A stretch of DNA of 64,000 nucleotides from the NCBI GenBank assembly GCA_051744925.1, contig JBNJDM010000003.1, positions 1-64,000 of the forward strand, written 5' to 3'. A program made the translations under genes and the position numbers. Positions within the stretch are counted from its first letter, which is position 1; the number at the start of each line of letters is the position of its first letter. The notes under the pieces are model-generated. The model ran no database searches, was not told the origin of the DNA, and saw nothing but the letters and a program-made list of their open reading frames with translations. Shown piece after piece: positions 8,450 through 17,128 of the stretch. The DNA is from JACKCP01 sp051744925. GTDB taxonomy: Bacteria; Desulfobacterota; Desulfobacteria; Desulfobacterales; JACKCP01.

Positions 8450-9139
8450 TTACAAATCAGCCTTATTAAAATTCTCAGCCGCAAAATCCCAGTTTAAAAG
8501 ATTTTCAGTTACATTTTCAAGGTAATCACCCCTTTTATTGTTGTAGTCAAGATAATATGAATGTTCCCATACATCTACGCATAAAAGAGGAACAACTCCT
8601 TTAAGAGCAGCATGATCAGCATTTGAAGTAGTTATAATTTCAAGACCGTCATCACCTGCAACAAGCCATAACCAGCCGCTTCCGAACTGAGACTTGCCTG
8701 CACTGATAAATTTCTTTTTAAAATTTTCATACGATTTAAAAGATTTTTTTATTTCTGAAAGAATTTTATTATCAGGTTTGACAGGTTCAGGAGTAATCGA
8801 TTTAAAAAAGAAATCATGATTTAAAGCCTGTCCAAGATTGTTATACAAAGAAGAATACTTTTCCTTATTTTCAATTTTTTTAAGAATTTCAAGCGGATCA
8901 CTACCTTTTACTTTATCAAGCTTCATAAGTCTGTTTGAATTTTTTACATAACTCCTGTAATGGACATCATGGTGAAGCTTCATTGTTTTTGCAGAAATAT
9001 GCGGTTCAAGATCAGAAACTGCGTATTTTAAAGGACTTACTTTTACTGAGCCTGTTTTTGTTTCTGTTTCAGATGAGCATCCTGAAAATACAAGTATAAG
9101 TGCGACAAATAAAAAAACACTTGTCTTAAATTTAAGCAT
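8450..9139 (-). CDS. sodB: Superoxide dismutase, iron type, predicted lipoprotein
   Basis: Converts superoxide to peroxide and oxygen. Residues 1-21 (MLKFKTSVFLFVALILVFSGC) are a lipoprotein signal with Cys21 as the lipidation site, so the enzyme should sit outside the cytoplasm on a membrane. Metal ligands align with E. coli FeSOD as His56, His108, Asp189 and His193 (DVWEHSYY). Gln104, four before the second ligand, is where iron enzymes keep the active-site glutamine. The usual second His of the KHH motif is Tyr61. It is last in the minus-strand run fum-cinA-hydrolase-cyclophilin-sod. Iron preference is inferred, not proved. Confidence 0.9.
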   Translation of the reverse strand: MLKFKTSVFLFVALILVFSGCSSETETKTGSVKVSPLKYAVSDLEPHISAKTMKLHHDVHYRSYVKNSNRLMKLDKVKGSDPLEILKKIENKEKYSSLYNNLGQALNHDFFFKSITPEPVKPDNKILSEIKKSFKSYENFKKKFISAGKSQFGSGWLWLVAGDDGLEIITTSNADHAALKGVVPLLCVDVWEHSYYLDYNNKRGDYLENVTENLLNWDFAAENFNKADL

Positions 9140-9190
9140 AATCTTAACTCCTTTTGTTTTTTGTTAATTAATCCGGTTGTCAGCCAAATA

Positions 9191-9859
9191 TTAATTAATT
9201 ACTTCTGCTTTGATTATTTTAATATCTTTTTTTGGTCTGTCATGTTTTCCGGTTTTAACTTTTCCGATTTTTTCTACAATATCAAGCCCTTTTACAACTT
9301 CTCCAAAAACTGAATACTGACCGTCAAGAGCAGGTGTACCTCCTTGATCAGTATATATTTTCTTTTGTTCCGGTAAAAACTTTGTACTCATTTGTTTTTC
9401 ATAAGATTTAAGTTCTTCTTCTGAAAAAACTTTGCCGGTTACAATAAAAAACTGTGAGCCTGAAGATCTCCTTGCAGGATTATACTCGTCAGGAGTTCGA
9501 GCAGCAGCAACTGCCCCTTTTTTATGGAAATATTCAGGAAGTATTTCTGCCGGAATAGTATAACCCGGACCGCCTCCTCCAAGTCTTTTCTCTTTTGAAG
9601 CATTTTTTGAATCCGGATCTCCTGCCTGTATCATAAAATTATCTATTATTCTGTGCATAAGAAGTCCGTCATAAAAACCTTCATTAACAAGCTTTATAAA
9701 ATTATCTCTGTGATAATCTGTCTGGTTATACAAAACTATGGTTACATCTCCCAAATCGGTTTTTAAAAGAACTCTGGTCCTTTCTTCTGCTGACAAAGAC
9801 GGTGAAAAGATAAAACCGACCATACAAAAAGCCAGCATACATACAAATAATTTTTTCAT
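9191..9859 (-). CDS. Exported cyclophilin-type peptidyl-prolyl isomerase
   Basis: Catalyses cis-trans isomerisation of Xaa-Pro bonds, here after export. I use the ATG that starts MKKLFVCMLAFCMVGFIF because GGAG lies upstream; the signal peptide ends near SLSAEE. The cyclophilin core is clear: DLGDVTIVLY, DNFIKLVNEGFYDG, LMHRIIDNFMIQAGDP, GGGPGYTIPAE, GSQFFIVTG and YSVFGEVVKGLDIVEKI. An insertion after the GSQFFIV strand (EEELKSYEKQMSTKFLPE) is typical of some bacterial members. It sits between a hydrolase and the exported superoxide dismutase on the same strand, suggesting a role in envelope protein quality. Confidence 0.92.
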   Translation of the reverse strand: MKKLFVCMLAFCMVGFIFSPSLSAEERTRVLLKTDLGDVTIVLYNQTDYHRDNFIKLVNEGFYDGLLMHRIIDNFMIQAGDPDSKNASKEKRLGGGGPGYTIPAEILPEYFHKKGAVAAARTPDEYNPARRSSGSQFFIVTGKVFSEEELKSYEKQMSTKFLPEQKKIYTDQGGTPALDGQYSVFGEVVKGLDIVEKIGKVKTGKHDRPKKDIKIIKAEVIN

Positions 9860-9949
9860 AAATTGCTCCAAATAATAGCGTTTAAATTTTTTAACTTGTG
9901 CAAATGATCAAAAATTCAGGTTTCATATCAGTTAAGAGTCATCTAAAAA

Positions 9950-10825
9950 TTATAAAGTCTTATCATAAACAAACTTTTTAATCTCTTCAAATACTTCATC
10001 AGGTTTTTCCATTGGGATAAGATGGCCTGCATTTCTTATAATACACCCTTTTGAACCTGGACATTTTTTTAAAAATCTTTCATGTTCTTTATCAAACATT
10101 ACATCTGAATACTCAGCTCTTATAAGAAGAGCCTTAGTTTTAACCTTTGAAGGCCAGAACCATGCACCAAGGGGATAATTTTCAAAAATCTGAGCTTCTG
10201 CTTCAGGCGGGCATAAAAGTTCTACACCGCCATTTTCAGATTCTTTTAAACCGTATGTAATATATGATCTTAAAAACTCATCCTTAAAATTTTTAAAAAG
10301 GGATTTGTCTTTAAAATAATCGTATGCTTCCTGTCTGCTTTCCCAGTGCATTCTCCTTGCTCTGGCTCTTTTTGCCAGAATAAAAAGATTCTTTTTACCT
10401 ATAATTCTTATAAGAGTCATAAAAGCGATATATCTGTATGGAAGAAGTACAGGATCTATTAATACTATTTTTTCAAAAAGATCAGGTCTTTTCACAGCTG
10501 CAAACATTGTTGCTACGGCTCCTATACTGTGGCCTGTTCCGATAACAGGGCCCGGAGCTTTTTTATCAAGAAAATCTATTAAATCATAAGCAGCCTTCAT
10601 CCATGAAGTATTCCCCTGTGTCTGTGAATCCTGGCCCCGTTGTCCCATTCCCATAACCCGAAAATCGTCAGTTAAACGTTCCATAAAAGGAATATAAACA
10701 CTTACCGGAAAACCGTTTGCATGATAAAAATGCAAAGGTTTTTTATCTCCTCCACTGTCAAGATAACTTAAGTTTAAACCATCGACCTGATGTGAATCGC
10801 AGTCGAATTTAAAATCACTTGTCAT
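9950..10825 (-). CDS. Alpha/beta hydrolase
   Basis: A 291-residue hydrolase with HFYHANGFPVSVYIPF at the oxyanion region, the elbow GTGHSIGAVATM holding the probable nucleophile serine, and the C-terminal histidine in NAGHLIPMEKPDEVF. The start is the ATG preceded by GAGGG, two nucleotides after the cinA stop; a longer reading would overlap cinA and has no site. The tight coupling to cinA suggests co-translation. The substrate is unknown. The family includes esterases, epoxide hydrolases and lipases, and nothing here separates them. Confidence 0.85.
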   Translation of the reverse strand: MTSDFKFDCDSHQVDGLNLSYLDSGGDKKPLHFYHANGFPVSVYIPFMERLTDDFRVMGMGQRGQDSQTQGNTSWMKAAYDLIDFLDKKAPGPVIGTGHSIGAVATMFAAVKRPDLFEKIVLIDPVLLPYRYIAFMTLIRIIGKKNLFILAKRARARRMHWESRQEAYDYFKDKSLFKNFKDEFLRSYITYGLKESENGGVELLCPPEAEAQIFENYPLGAWFWPSKVKTKALLIRAEYSDVMFDKEHERFLKKCPGSKGCIIRNAGHLIPMEKPDEVFEEIKKFVYDKTL

Positions 10826-10826
10826 A

Positions 10827-12086
10827 TTATCCCTCTTTATACTTTTCAATTTCATTGATTAAATAATAAACAGCTGCAGCTGCAAACATTTTTTTATTCA
10901 AAAGCCTGTCTTTAAAGTCACGCTGAAATTTAAACGAAACTGTTTTTTCAGGAGTAGAAACACCAATAAAAACTGTTCCAACAGGTTTACCTTTAACTCC
11001 GCCGGTCGGTCCTGCAATTCCTGTTGTTGAAACACCAAAATCTGATCTGCCTTTAAGTTTTGCTCCGCATGCAAGTTCTTCAGCGCATTGATAAGAGACT
11101 GCGCCGTATTTTTTTATTGTTTCCGGATCTACGCCTAAAATATCTGTTTTTGACTCATTTGAATATGTTACTGCAGATAATTTAAAGAAATCTGAACTTC
11201 CTGAAATATCAGTTAAAAGATTACCTATCAGTCCTCCTGTACAGCTTTCTGCAACAGATAAAGTAAGATTTTTTTCTTTTAAAAAACCTGCTGCTTTTTC
11301 AAAAAGGGTCTCCCCTTTATACGAAACTATATTATTTTGAAGTTTTTTAATTACATATTCAGATGCAAGATTAAGTCGTTTTTCAATATCAGCTCTTTTG
11401 TTTCCGGTTGCATATAAACTAACAAAAATATGAGGGAAAACTGCCTGAATTCCAAGATCTATTTTTGGTAAATTCTTCTCATCAGGAAACTTTTTATAAA
11501 AATCGGATAACTCTTCTCCAACTGCAGATTCAGGCATTTTAAAAACTGTTAGTTTTCTGGAAACATAAAAATCGAGTGATTTTATTTTTTCATCAAAAAT
11601 CTTATCAAGCATTTTTTCAAGTTCAAAAGGAACTCCTGTTAAACAGTATATATTTGTATTATTGTGTCTAAAAAAAAGCCCCGGAGCAGTTCCTGAAATA
11701 TTTTCTATAAATTCTGATTTTTCAGGAATTACAGCCTGAACCTGATTTACTTCAGGCATTTCAATATCTCTTTTTATAAAAAATTCTTTTACCGAATCAT
11801 AGGCTTTTTTATTTAATGAAAGGCCGCAATTAAGAACAATTGCTGCAGCCTGCCTGGTTCTGTCGTCTTCAGTTGGCCCAAGCCCTCCTGTAACAATTAC
11901 AATATCAGATTTTTGAGAAGATTTTTCTATTAAATCAGCAAGATGTTCTTCATTATCTCCGCAGCAATGATGGAATAAAACATCAATACCTGCATGTGTA
12001 AGCTTTTTTGAAATCACAGATGAATTTGTATCTGCAACATCACCTGTCAGAATCTCTTTGCCTGTTGCAATAATTTCAGCTTTCAT
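10827..12086 (-). CDS. cinA: CinA: nicotinamide-nucleotide amidohydrolase/ADP-ribose pyrophosphatase type protein
   Basis: Two-domain protein of pyridine-nucleotide recycling. Residues 1-170 are the MoaB-like domain (ATGKEILTGDVADTNS, then VTGGLGPTEDDRTRQA), linked in characterised CinA to ADP-ribose pyrophosphatase activity. Residues 260-419 are the PncC amidase domain (VAESCTGGLIGNLLTDISGSS and TTGIAGPTGG), which deamidates NMN to nicotinate mononucleotide. The length of 419 is normal. It lies 57 nt downstream of the fumarase gene on the same strand and two bases before a hydrolase gene. Confidence 0.93.
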   Translation of the reverse strand: MKAEIIATGKEILTGDVADTNSSVISKKLTHAGIDVLFHHCCGDNEEHLADLIEKSSQKSDIVIVTGGLGPTEDDRTRQAAAIVLNCGLSLNKKAYDSVKEFFIKRDIEMPEVNQVQAVIPEKSEFIENISGTAPGLFFRHNNTNIYCLTGVPFELEKMLDKIFDEKIKSLDFYVSRKLTVFKMPESAVGEELSDFYKKFPDEKNLPKIDLGIQAVFPHIFVSLYATGNKRADIEKRLNLASEYVIKKLQNNIVSYKGETLFEKAAGFLKEKNLTLSVAESCTGGLIGNLLTDISGSSDFFKLSAVTYSNESKTDILGVDPETIKKYGAVSYQCAEELACGAKLKGRSDFGVSTTGIAGPTGGVKGKPVGTVFIGVSTPEKTVSFKFQRDFKDRLLNKKMFAAAAVYYLINEIEKYKEG

Positions 12087-12143
12087 ATATTTGCCTTTTT
12101 TCAGATCCAGGAATTATTAATTTACAAATTTAATACGTCTGAT

Positions 12144-13751
12144 TCAGATCTTATCAAAAAAATCGTTTCCTTTATCATCTGTAACCAGAAAAGCAGGAAA
12201 ATTTTCTACCCTTATTTTATGTACAGCTTCCATTCCAAGCTCTTCATAATCTATTACCTCAACTTTTTTAACAGATTCTTTTCCGACTAAAGCAGCCGCA
12301 CCACCAATTGCACCAAGATAAAACCCTTTAAACTTTGAGCAGGCGTTTTTTACAGCAGGTGTTCTGTTCCCCTTGCCTATCATTACAAGAGAACCTCCGT
12401 GTTCCTGAAACTTATGAACATAGGAATCCATTCTTGCCGAAGTTGTGGGTCCAAAAGATCCTGAAGCATAACCCTCAGGAATTTTTGCTGGTCCTGCATA
12501 ATAAACAGGATGATTTTTAAGGTAATCAGGCATGTAATTTTCTTTTTCCAGTTTGTTCATTATTTCTGCATGTGCAATATCTCTTGCAACTACAATATCG
12601 CCTGTTAAAAGAACCGGAGCAGAAACCTCAAGCTCTGAAAGTTTTTTTCTTATTTTTTCCATTGGCTGATCAAGATTTATATGCACCGGAGACTTAAAAT
12701 CTATTTTTTCGTCAGGCAGGTACACAGAAGGATCTTTTTCCTTTTTTTCAAGAAAGATTCCGTTTTCATTAATAAGTGCAAACTGATTTCTGTGGGCATA
12801 GCAGCTTACTCCGATACTTATAAATACCGAAGCTCCGTGTCTTGGAAGCCTTAAAACTTTTGAATCAAGACAAAAATATTTTCCTCCGTATTGTGCACCA
12901 AGGCCTGTATTTAAACAAATATTACTGGCAAGATTTTCAACCTCTTTATCCCTTACCCCAAGATACTTATTATTTTTTTCATGCGGAATATGATCAAGTG
13001 CACCTGCTGTAAGAAGTTTTAAGGTTTTAAGGTTCATTTCAGGAGATGTTCCACCTATAACAATTCCAAGATGATAAGGAGGACATGCAGCTGTACCTGT
13101 TTTTTTTATATTTTCTTCAAGAAATTTTTTTAATTTTTCAAAATTTAAAACAGACTTATTTTCAGTAAAAAAAAATGTTTTATTGGAAGAACCTCCGCCT
13201 TTTGCAACAAATAAAAATTTAAAACTCCTTCCTTTGCCGGAATAAAGATCTATTTGTGCGGGAAGATTGGTTTTTGAATTGTATTCTTCAAAAACAGAGT
13301 TTGGTATAAGCTGGGAATATCTGAGATTTTCCTGTGTATATGTATTATAAACTCCATGACTTATAGCTTTTTTTTCATCAAAATCAGTTAAGATTAAATT
13401 ACCCTTTTCTCCGATAACAGAGGCTGTTCCCGTGTCCTGACAAAGGGGAAAAATACCTGATGATGCAGCAACAGCATTTTCAATAAGTTTTTTTGCCACA
13501 AACTTATCATTTTCACTTGAGTTTTTATCTTTTAAAATATTTGAAAGCTGCTGAAGATGGGATTTTGAAAAAAAATAGTTTATCATTGAAAAACTTTTCT
13601 GAGAAACAGTTTCAAAAGCTTTTGAGTCAATTTTTAAAAGCTTTGAATTACCTGCCTGTACATCTGAAATATAATCCTGGGATATTTTATCAAATTCAAT
13701 ATTTTTAAAATCGAATAAAGAATAGATCGGTGTATATTCAAAATCTGTCAT
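12144..13751 (-). CDS. fumA: Class I fumarate hydratase, iron-sulfur, single-chain
   Basis: Interconverts fumarate and malate with an oxygen-sensitive [4Fe-4S] cluster. The alpha part (residues 1 to about 340) has cluster cysteines Cys104 (PLCQDTGTA), Cys223 (TAACPPYHLGIVIGG) and Cys317 (GVSCYAH), nearly identical in number to E. coli FumA. The beta part follows with LTGDIVVARDIAHAE and GPTTSARMDSY. Single-chain form, 535 residues, as in FumA/FumB and not the split two-subunit type. It heads a minus-strand run with cinA. The 217-nt gap upstream has no strong promoter by eye. Some homologues act on tartrate or mesaconate, but fumarase is the best call. Confidence 0.93.
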   Translation of the reverse strand: MTDFEYTPIYSLFDFKNIEFDKISQDYISDVQAGNSKLLKIDSKAFETVSQKSFSMINYFFSKSHLQQLSNILKDKNSSENDKFVAKKLIENAVAASSGIFPLCQDTGTASVIGEKGNLILTDFDEKKAISHGVYNTYTQENLRYSQLIPNSVFEEYNSKTNLPAQIDLYSGKGRSFKFLFVAKGGGSSNKTFFFTENKSVLNFEKLKKFLEENIKKTGTAACPPYHLGIVIGGTSPEMNLKTLKLLTAGALDHIPHEKNNKYLGVRDKEVENLASNICLNTGLGAQYGGKYFCLDSKVLRLPRHGASVFISIGVSCYAHRNQFALINENGIFLEKKEKDPSVYLPDEKIDFKSPVHINLDQPMEKIRKKLSELEVSAPVLLTGDIVVARDIAHAEIMNKLEKENYMPDYLKNHPVYYAGPAKIPEGYASGSFGPTTSARMDSYVHKFQEHGGSLVMIGKGNRTPAVKNACSKFKGFYLGAIGGAAALVGKESVKKVEVIDYEELGMEAVHKIRVENFPAFLVTDDKGNDFFDKI

Positions 13752-13968
13752 AATTTTTGCCTGACTGTTTAATATTAATTTTTTTGTTTTAGGTCTGATA
13801 TTTTAATTTCACGAATTTCTAAGTTTTGTTAAATCAGAAATTCAAAAAATATTTATGCTTATATTAATGAAAGGATAGTAAATAAATTTACAAAAGATTC
13901 AAAGAAAATTGTTTATTTTTTATTTTTGACAGAAAATTTAATATGAATGATTTGATTTAAGTTATAAA

Positions 13969-15366
13969 TCAGTTTTTTCTGTATTCATCTGCATCAATAT
14001 CATATCTTTTCATGATTTTTTGAAGTGCCTGACGCTCAAGTCCAAGATTTCGTGCAGTTTTAGAAACATTTCCTGAAGTTTTTTCAAGGCTTTTTCCTAT
14101 AACCTTCATATTAAATTCATAAAGATTTTTTTCCTTGGCCTCTTTATAGCTTAAATTTTCATAATCTAATAATTCAACCCCTGAAAATAATGCATTATCT
14201 TTTTTATAACCTGCATCTGCAGGATTTATAACATCATCTGAAGAATAAAGAATACCTCTTATGATAATATTTTCAAGTTCACGTATATTTCCCACCCATT
14301 TTTCTGATGATAAAATATCCATAAGTTCAGGAGATATTCTTTTTATTTCCTTGTTCATTTTATTGCAGTGCTTTTCAAGAAGATGTCCTGCAATGGCAGG
14401 GATATCTTTTTGTCTTTGTCTTAAAGGCGGCATTTCAATGGAAACAACATTCAGCCTGTAATACAGGTCTTCCCTGAACAATCCTTTTTGCACCAGATCA
14501 AAAAGATTCTGGTTGGTTGAAGCTATTATTCTTGTATCTACATTAACAGATTCTGTATCTCCAAGAGGCTTGATCTGTTTATCCTGAAGAACCATTAAAA
14601 GCTTTGTCTGAATAGAAGGTGATATTTCTCCGATTTCATCAAGAAATATGGTTCCTTTGTCAGCTTCCTGGAAAAGACCTTTTTTATTTTTCTGGGCATG
14701 AGTAAATGCACCTTTTTTATAACCAAACAATTCACTTTCAAGAATATTTTCAGGAATTGTAGGACAGTTTACTGTAACAAAATTCTCCTTTTTTCTTTCA
14801 CTTAAAGAATGAATCGCTTTTGCAGCCATATTCTTTCCTGTACCGGATTCTCCGGTCAAAAGAACTGTTACATCGCTTGGAGCAACCATATGAAGGGTTT
14901 CAAAAATCTTTTTCATTGAAGGACTTGAACCTACAATACCGCTTAAGGCCTCATCTTTGCTCCGGCTTTTTAAAAGCCTCTGATTTTCCTTTAAAAGCAA
15001 AGCCCTTTCCATGGCTTTGTTAAGGCGTACAACCAGGGCATCATGATCAAAAGGCTTGGTTATAAAATCATAAGCCCCTTTTTTCATTGCATCTATTACA
15101 GTATCTATATCTCCGTATGCAGTCATCATAACAACAGTTTGACCCGGCTTTTCCTCCTTAATGATTTCAAGCAGATCAAGACCGTTCATTCCAGGCATCC
15201 TGATATCTGTAAGTATAAGATCAAAATCTTTACTTCTGATAAGCTTAAGAGCATTATCTATATCTGAAACAGTTTTTATATCTGCATTAAGTTCGGATGA
15301 TAAACTCCTTTGCAGCAGCTTAAGCATATCAGGCTCATCATCAATAATTAAAACCGAATCACTCAT
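13969..15366 (-). CDS. Sigma-54-dependent response regulator, NtrC family
   Basis: Receiver, AAA+ and Fis-type DNA-binding domains in order. The phospho-acceptor is Asp54 (LTDIRMPGMNG), with Asp9-Asp10 and Lys104 (FITKPFD). Walker A is GESGTGKN at 172-179 and Walker B is GTIFLDEIGE near 238. The sigma-54 contact loop reads GAFTHA at 219-224 in place of GAFTGA; the threonine needed for contact is kept. The C-terminal helix-turn-helix is NVSKTARNLGLERQALQKIM. It overlaps the histidine kinase stop by 8 nt, so the two are a coupled pair. A full-consensus sigma-54 promoter in front of the TauE gene, upstream on the same strand, is the obvious candidate target. Confidence 0.93.
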   Translation of the reverse strand: MSDSVLIIDDEPDMLKLLQRSLSSELNADIKTVSDIDNALKLIRSKDFDLILTDIRMPGMNGLDLLEIIKEEKPGQTVVMMTAYGDIDTVIDAMKKGAYDFITKPFDHDALVVRLNKAMERALLLKENQRLLKSRSKDEALSGIVGSSPSMKKIFETLHMVAPSDVTVLLTGESGTGKNMAAKAIHSLSERKKENFVTVNCPTIPENILESELFGYKKGAFTHAQKNKKGLFQEADKGTIFLDEIGEISPSIQTKLLMVLQDKQIKPLGDTESVNVDTRIIASTNQNLFDLVQKGLFREDLYYRLNVVSIEMPPLRQRQKDIPAIAGHLLEKHCNKMNKEIKRISPELMDILSSEKWVGNIRELENIIIRGILYSSDDVINPADAGYKKDNALFSGVELLDYENLSYKEAKEKNLYEFNMKVIGKSLEKTSGNVSKTARNLGLERQALQKIMKRYDIDADEYRKN

Positions 15367-16537
15367 TTTGATCTCCTGTTATGCATGTATTATCTGCAGG
15401 AAGATAAATTGAAAAAGTAGTACCTGAATTTTTTACACTTGTAACAGTAATATCACCTCCATGATTTTTAACAATACCATAGCTTACTGACAACCCAAGC
15501 CCTGTTCCTTTACCTGTAGGCTTTGTTGTAAAAAAAGGATCAAAAATTCTTGAAAGATTCTCTTTTTCTATACCTTCTCCTGTATCCTCAAGGTCTATTT
15601 TTATTTTCTCATTTTCAAGTGAAGTTTTAATATAAAGATTCCCGTTAAAATTCATTGCATGATTTGCGTTCATTATAAGATTTATAAATACCTGCTTAAT
15701 TTTTTCGGCATCTATACATATTTCAGGGATATTATCTGAATATCTTTTTATTATATCAGTGTTATTAAATGCTGTATGCGACTTAACAAAACTAACTACA
15801 TCATCAAGAATTTCATGAATATTATAAAGCTTTTTTTTCGGCTTTGAACTTCTGGAAAAACTTAAAAGATCTTCTACAATAACTTTGCAGTGCTTAACAT
15901 GTTTTTCTATTATTTTTAAATCTTCATATTTCTGCGGGTCTTTTTCTGACCTTAAAAGAAGCTGATTATAACCAAGTATTATACCAAGCGGATTGTTTAT
16001 TTCATGGGCAACTCCTGCAGAAAGTTCTCCGGTTGCAGCAAGTTTTTCAGCTTGTGCCATCTGTTTTTCAAGCAAAGTTCTTTGTTCTGCCTCTTTTCTC
16101 AGTTTTTCAGTTCTTTCTGCAACCCTTTGTTCAAGATTCTGATTAAGGGAGATAAGTTTACTATGAGTTATTTCAAGTTCTTTTTTATCATGCACAACCT
16201 GCATGTATATCTTCCATATCTGTCTGAAAAATATAGTTATCGAACCGACAAGAATAAATGCAAATGTATTTACAGATCCGGAAAAAGGCCTGATATCATT
16301 CCATATTTCAAGATAGCCATTAATAACAAGAGCCTGTTTTAGTATATGACCGGCAGATCGTGATACAGCAAAAATTACAAGACCGTAGCACACCCATACA
16401 AGGTAGCTTAAAATCACATTCTCACTTTCTTTACTTCTTAAGCTTAAAGCTTTTTTCAAGCATAAAAAAGAAAGCAGAATCATTAAGACTGATCCTGTGA
16501 CATCAACGAAAAGTACCGGGTAATATGTTATTTCCAT
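15359..16537 (-). CDS. Membrane sensor histidine kinase
   Basis: A 392-residue kinase. Three hydrophobic segments (about 8-28, 43-60 and 88-104) form a compact membrane sensor with no large outside loop. SRSAGHIL (59-66) and the loop before SGSVNTFAFILVG lie at its edges. A coiled coil (115-165) leads to the H box ELSAGVAHEINNPLG with phospho-acceptor His178. The ATPase part has N (NLIMNANHAM), G1 (DTGEGIEKENL) and G2 (GKGTGLGLS) boxes. GGAG precedes the ATG. It overlaps the response regulator and follows the HGG membrane protein after 147 nt. The input signal is unknown. A signal inside the membrane, or from its small membrane neighbours, is inferred. Confidence 0.92.
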   Translation of the reverse strand: MEITYYPVLFVDVTGSVLMILLSFLCLKKALSLRSKESENVILSYLVWVCYGLVIFAVSRSAGHILKQALVINGYLEIWNDIRPFSGSVNTFAFILVGSITIFFRQIWKIYMQVVHDKKELEITHSKLISLNQNLEQRVAERTEKLRKEAEQRTLLEKQMAQAEKLAATGELSAGVAHEINNPLGIILGYNQLLLRSEKDPQKYEDLKIIEKHVKHCKVIVEDLLSFSRSSKPKKKLYNIHEILDDVVSFVKSHTAFNNTDIIKRYSDNIPEICIDAEKIKQVFINLIMNANHAMNFNGNLYIKTSLENEKIKIDLEDTGEGIEKENLSRIFDPFFTTKPTGKGTGLGLSVSYGIVKNHGGDITVTSVKNSGTTFSIYLPADNTCITGDQNE

Positions 16538-16684
16538 ATTTTTCTCCGACAGTATCAGGGCTTTTTATTTTATAATCTTACTGACCGATTAAAAAGTTTG
16601 TATATAAATCAGACGGTTTAAGCCGGATTATGCTATTTACACTAAATAGTAAACCTGTTGCAGAACAAGAATGCAAATCAGAAA

Positions 16685-17128
16685 TTATCCCTGTTTTTTT
16701 TCCAAATCGAGATATTTAAGACCGGAATATAAAAAATATAAAGCAGGAACACATAAAAAATGATCCATTTTACCCAAATAATACAAATACTCAATAAAAC
16801 CTGAGTTGTTTGAAGACTGAATAAGGTAAACAAAGCCGTTTCTTGAAACATCCACAAGCTCAAGCTGTTCATCCAGATAATGCATAAGAACAACATCTAA
16901 ATTCCATAAAATAAGGAAAACACCAAAAAGCTGAAAATATCTTTTACTTTTTCCTTTTAAAAACCATTTATCTCTCAGCCAGTAAACAAAAGCACAAAGA
17001 GACAAAAGAAAAAATATGTGTCCCAGCTGATGAACAATAATCCCTTCGCTACCGCCATGTGCCTGAATTGCATATGCAGGTTCAGATAAACAAAGGCAAA
17101 TAAAAATAAATATTAGTTTTAATTTCAT
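16685..17128 (-). CDS. Small histidine-rich membrane protein, unknown
   Basis: A 147-residue protein with a signal peptide or first helix (1-20, ending PAYA) and then AHGGSEGIIVHQLGHIFFLLSL. His24, His33 and His37 lie at the start of a membrane helix; His83 (DVVLMHYLDE) and Asp122-His123 (GKMDHFLCVPALYF) lie at the ends of two further helices. Three membrane segments are expected after the signal. The placed His and Asp residues could bind metal, heme or quinone, but no known motif fits. Its start overlaps the stop of the 193-residue gene by 4 nt (ATGA), so it is translationally coupled. Position before the kinase suggests a sensing accessory. Confidence 0.72.
   Translation of the reverse strand: MKLKLIFIFICLCLSEPAYAIQAHGGSEGIIVHQLGHIFFLLSLCAFVYWLRDKWFLKGKSKRYFQLFGVFLILWNLDVVLMHYLDEQLELVDVSRNGFVYLIQSSNNSGFIEYLYYLGKMDHFLCVPALYFLYSGLKYLDLEKKQG

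Noticed and set aside
13752..13968. Promoter or small RNA in the gap between the response regulator and fumarase
   Set aside because: Only weak hexamers (TTGAAT, TACTAT with a 16-nt spacer) on the minus strand and no stable hairpin.
16004..16342. 112-codon plus-strand frame inside the histidine kinase
   Set aside because: Antisense to a clear kinase; composition (Phe, Ser, Cys rich) is that of a reversed AT-rich coding strand.
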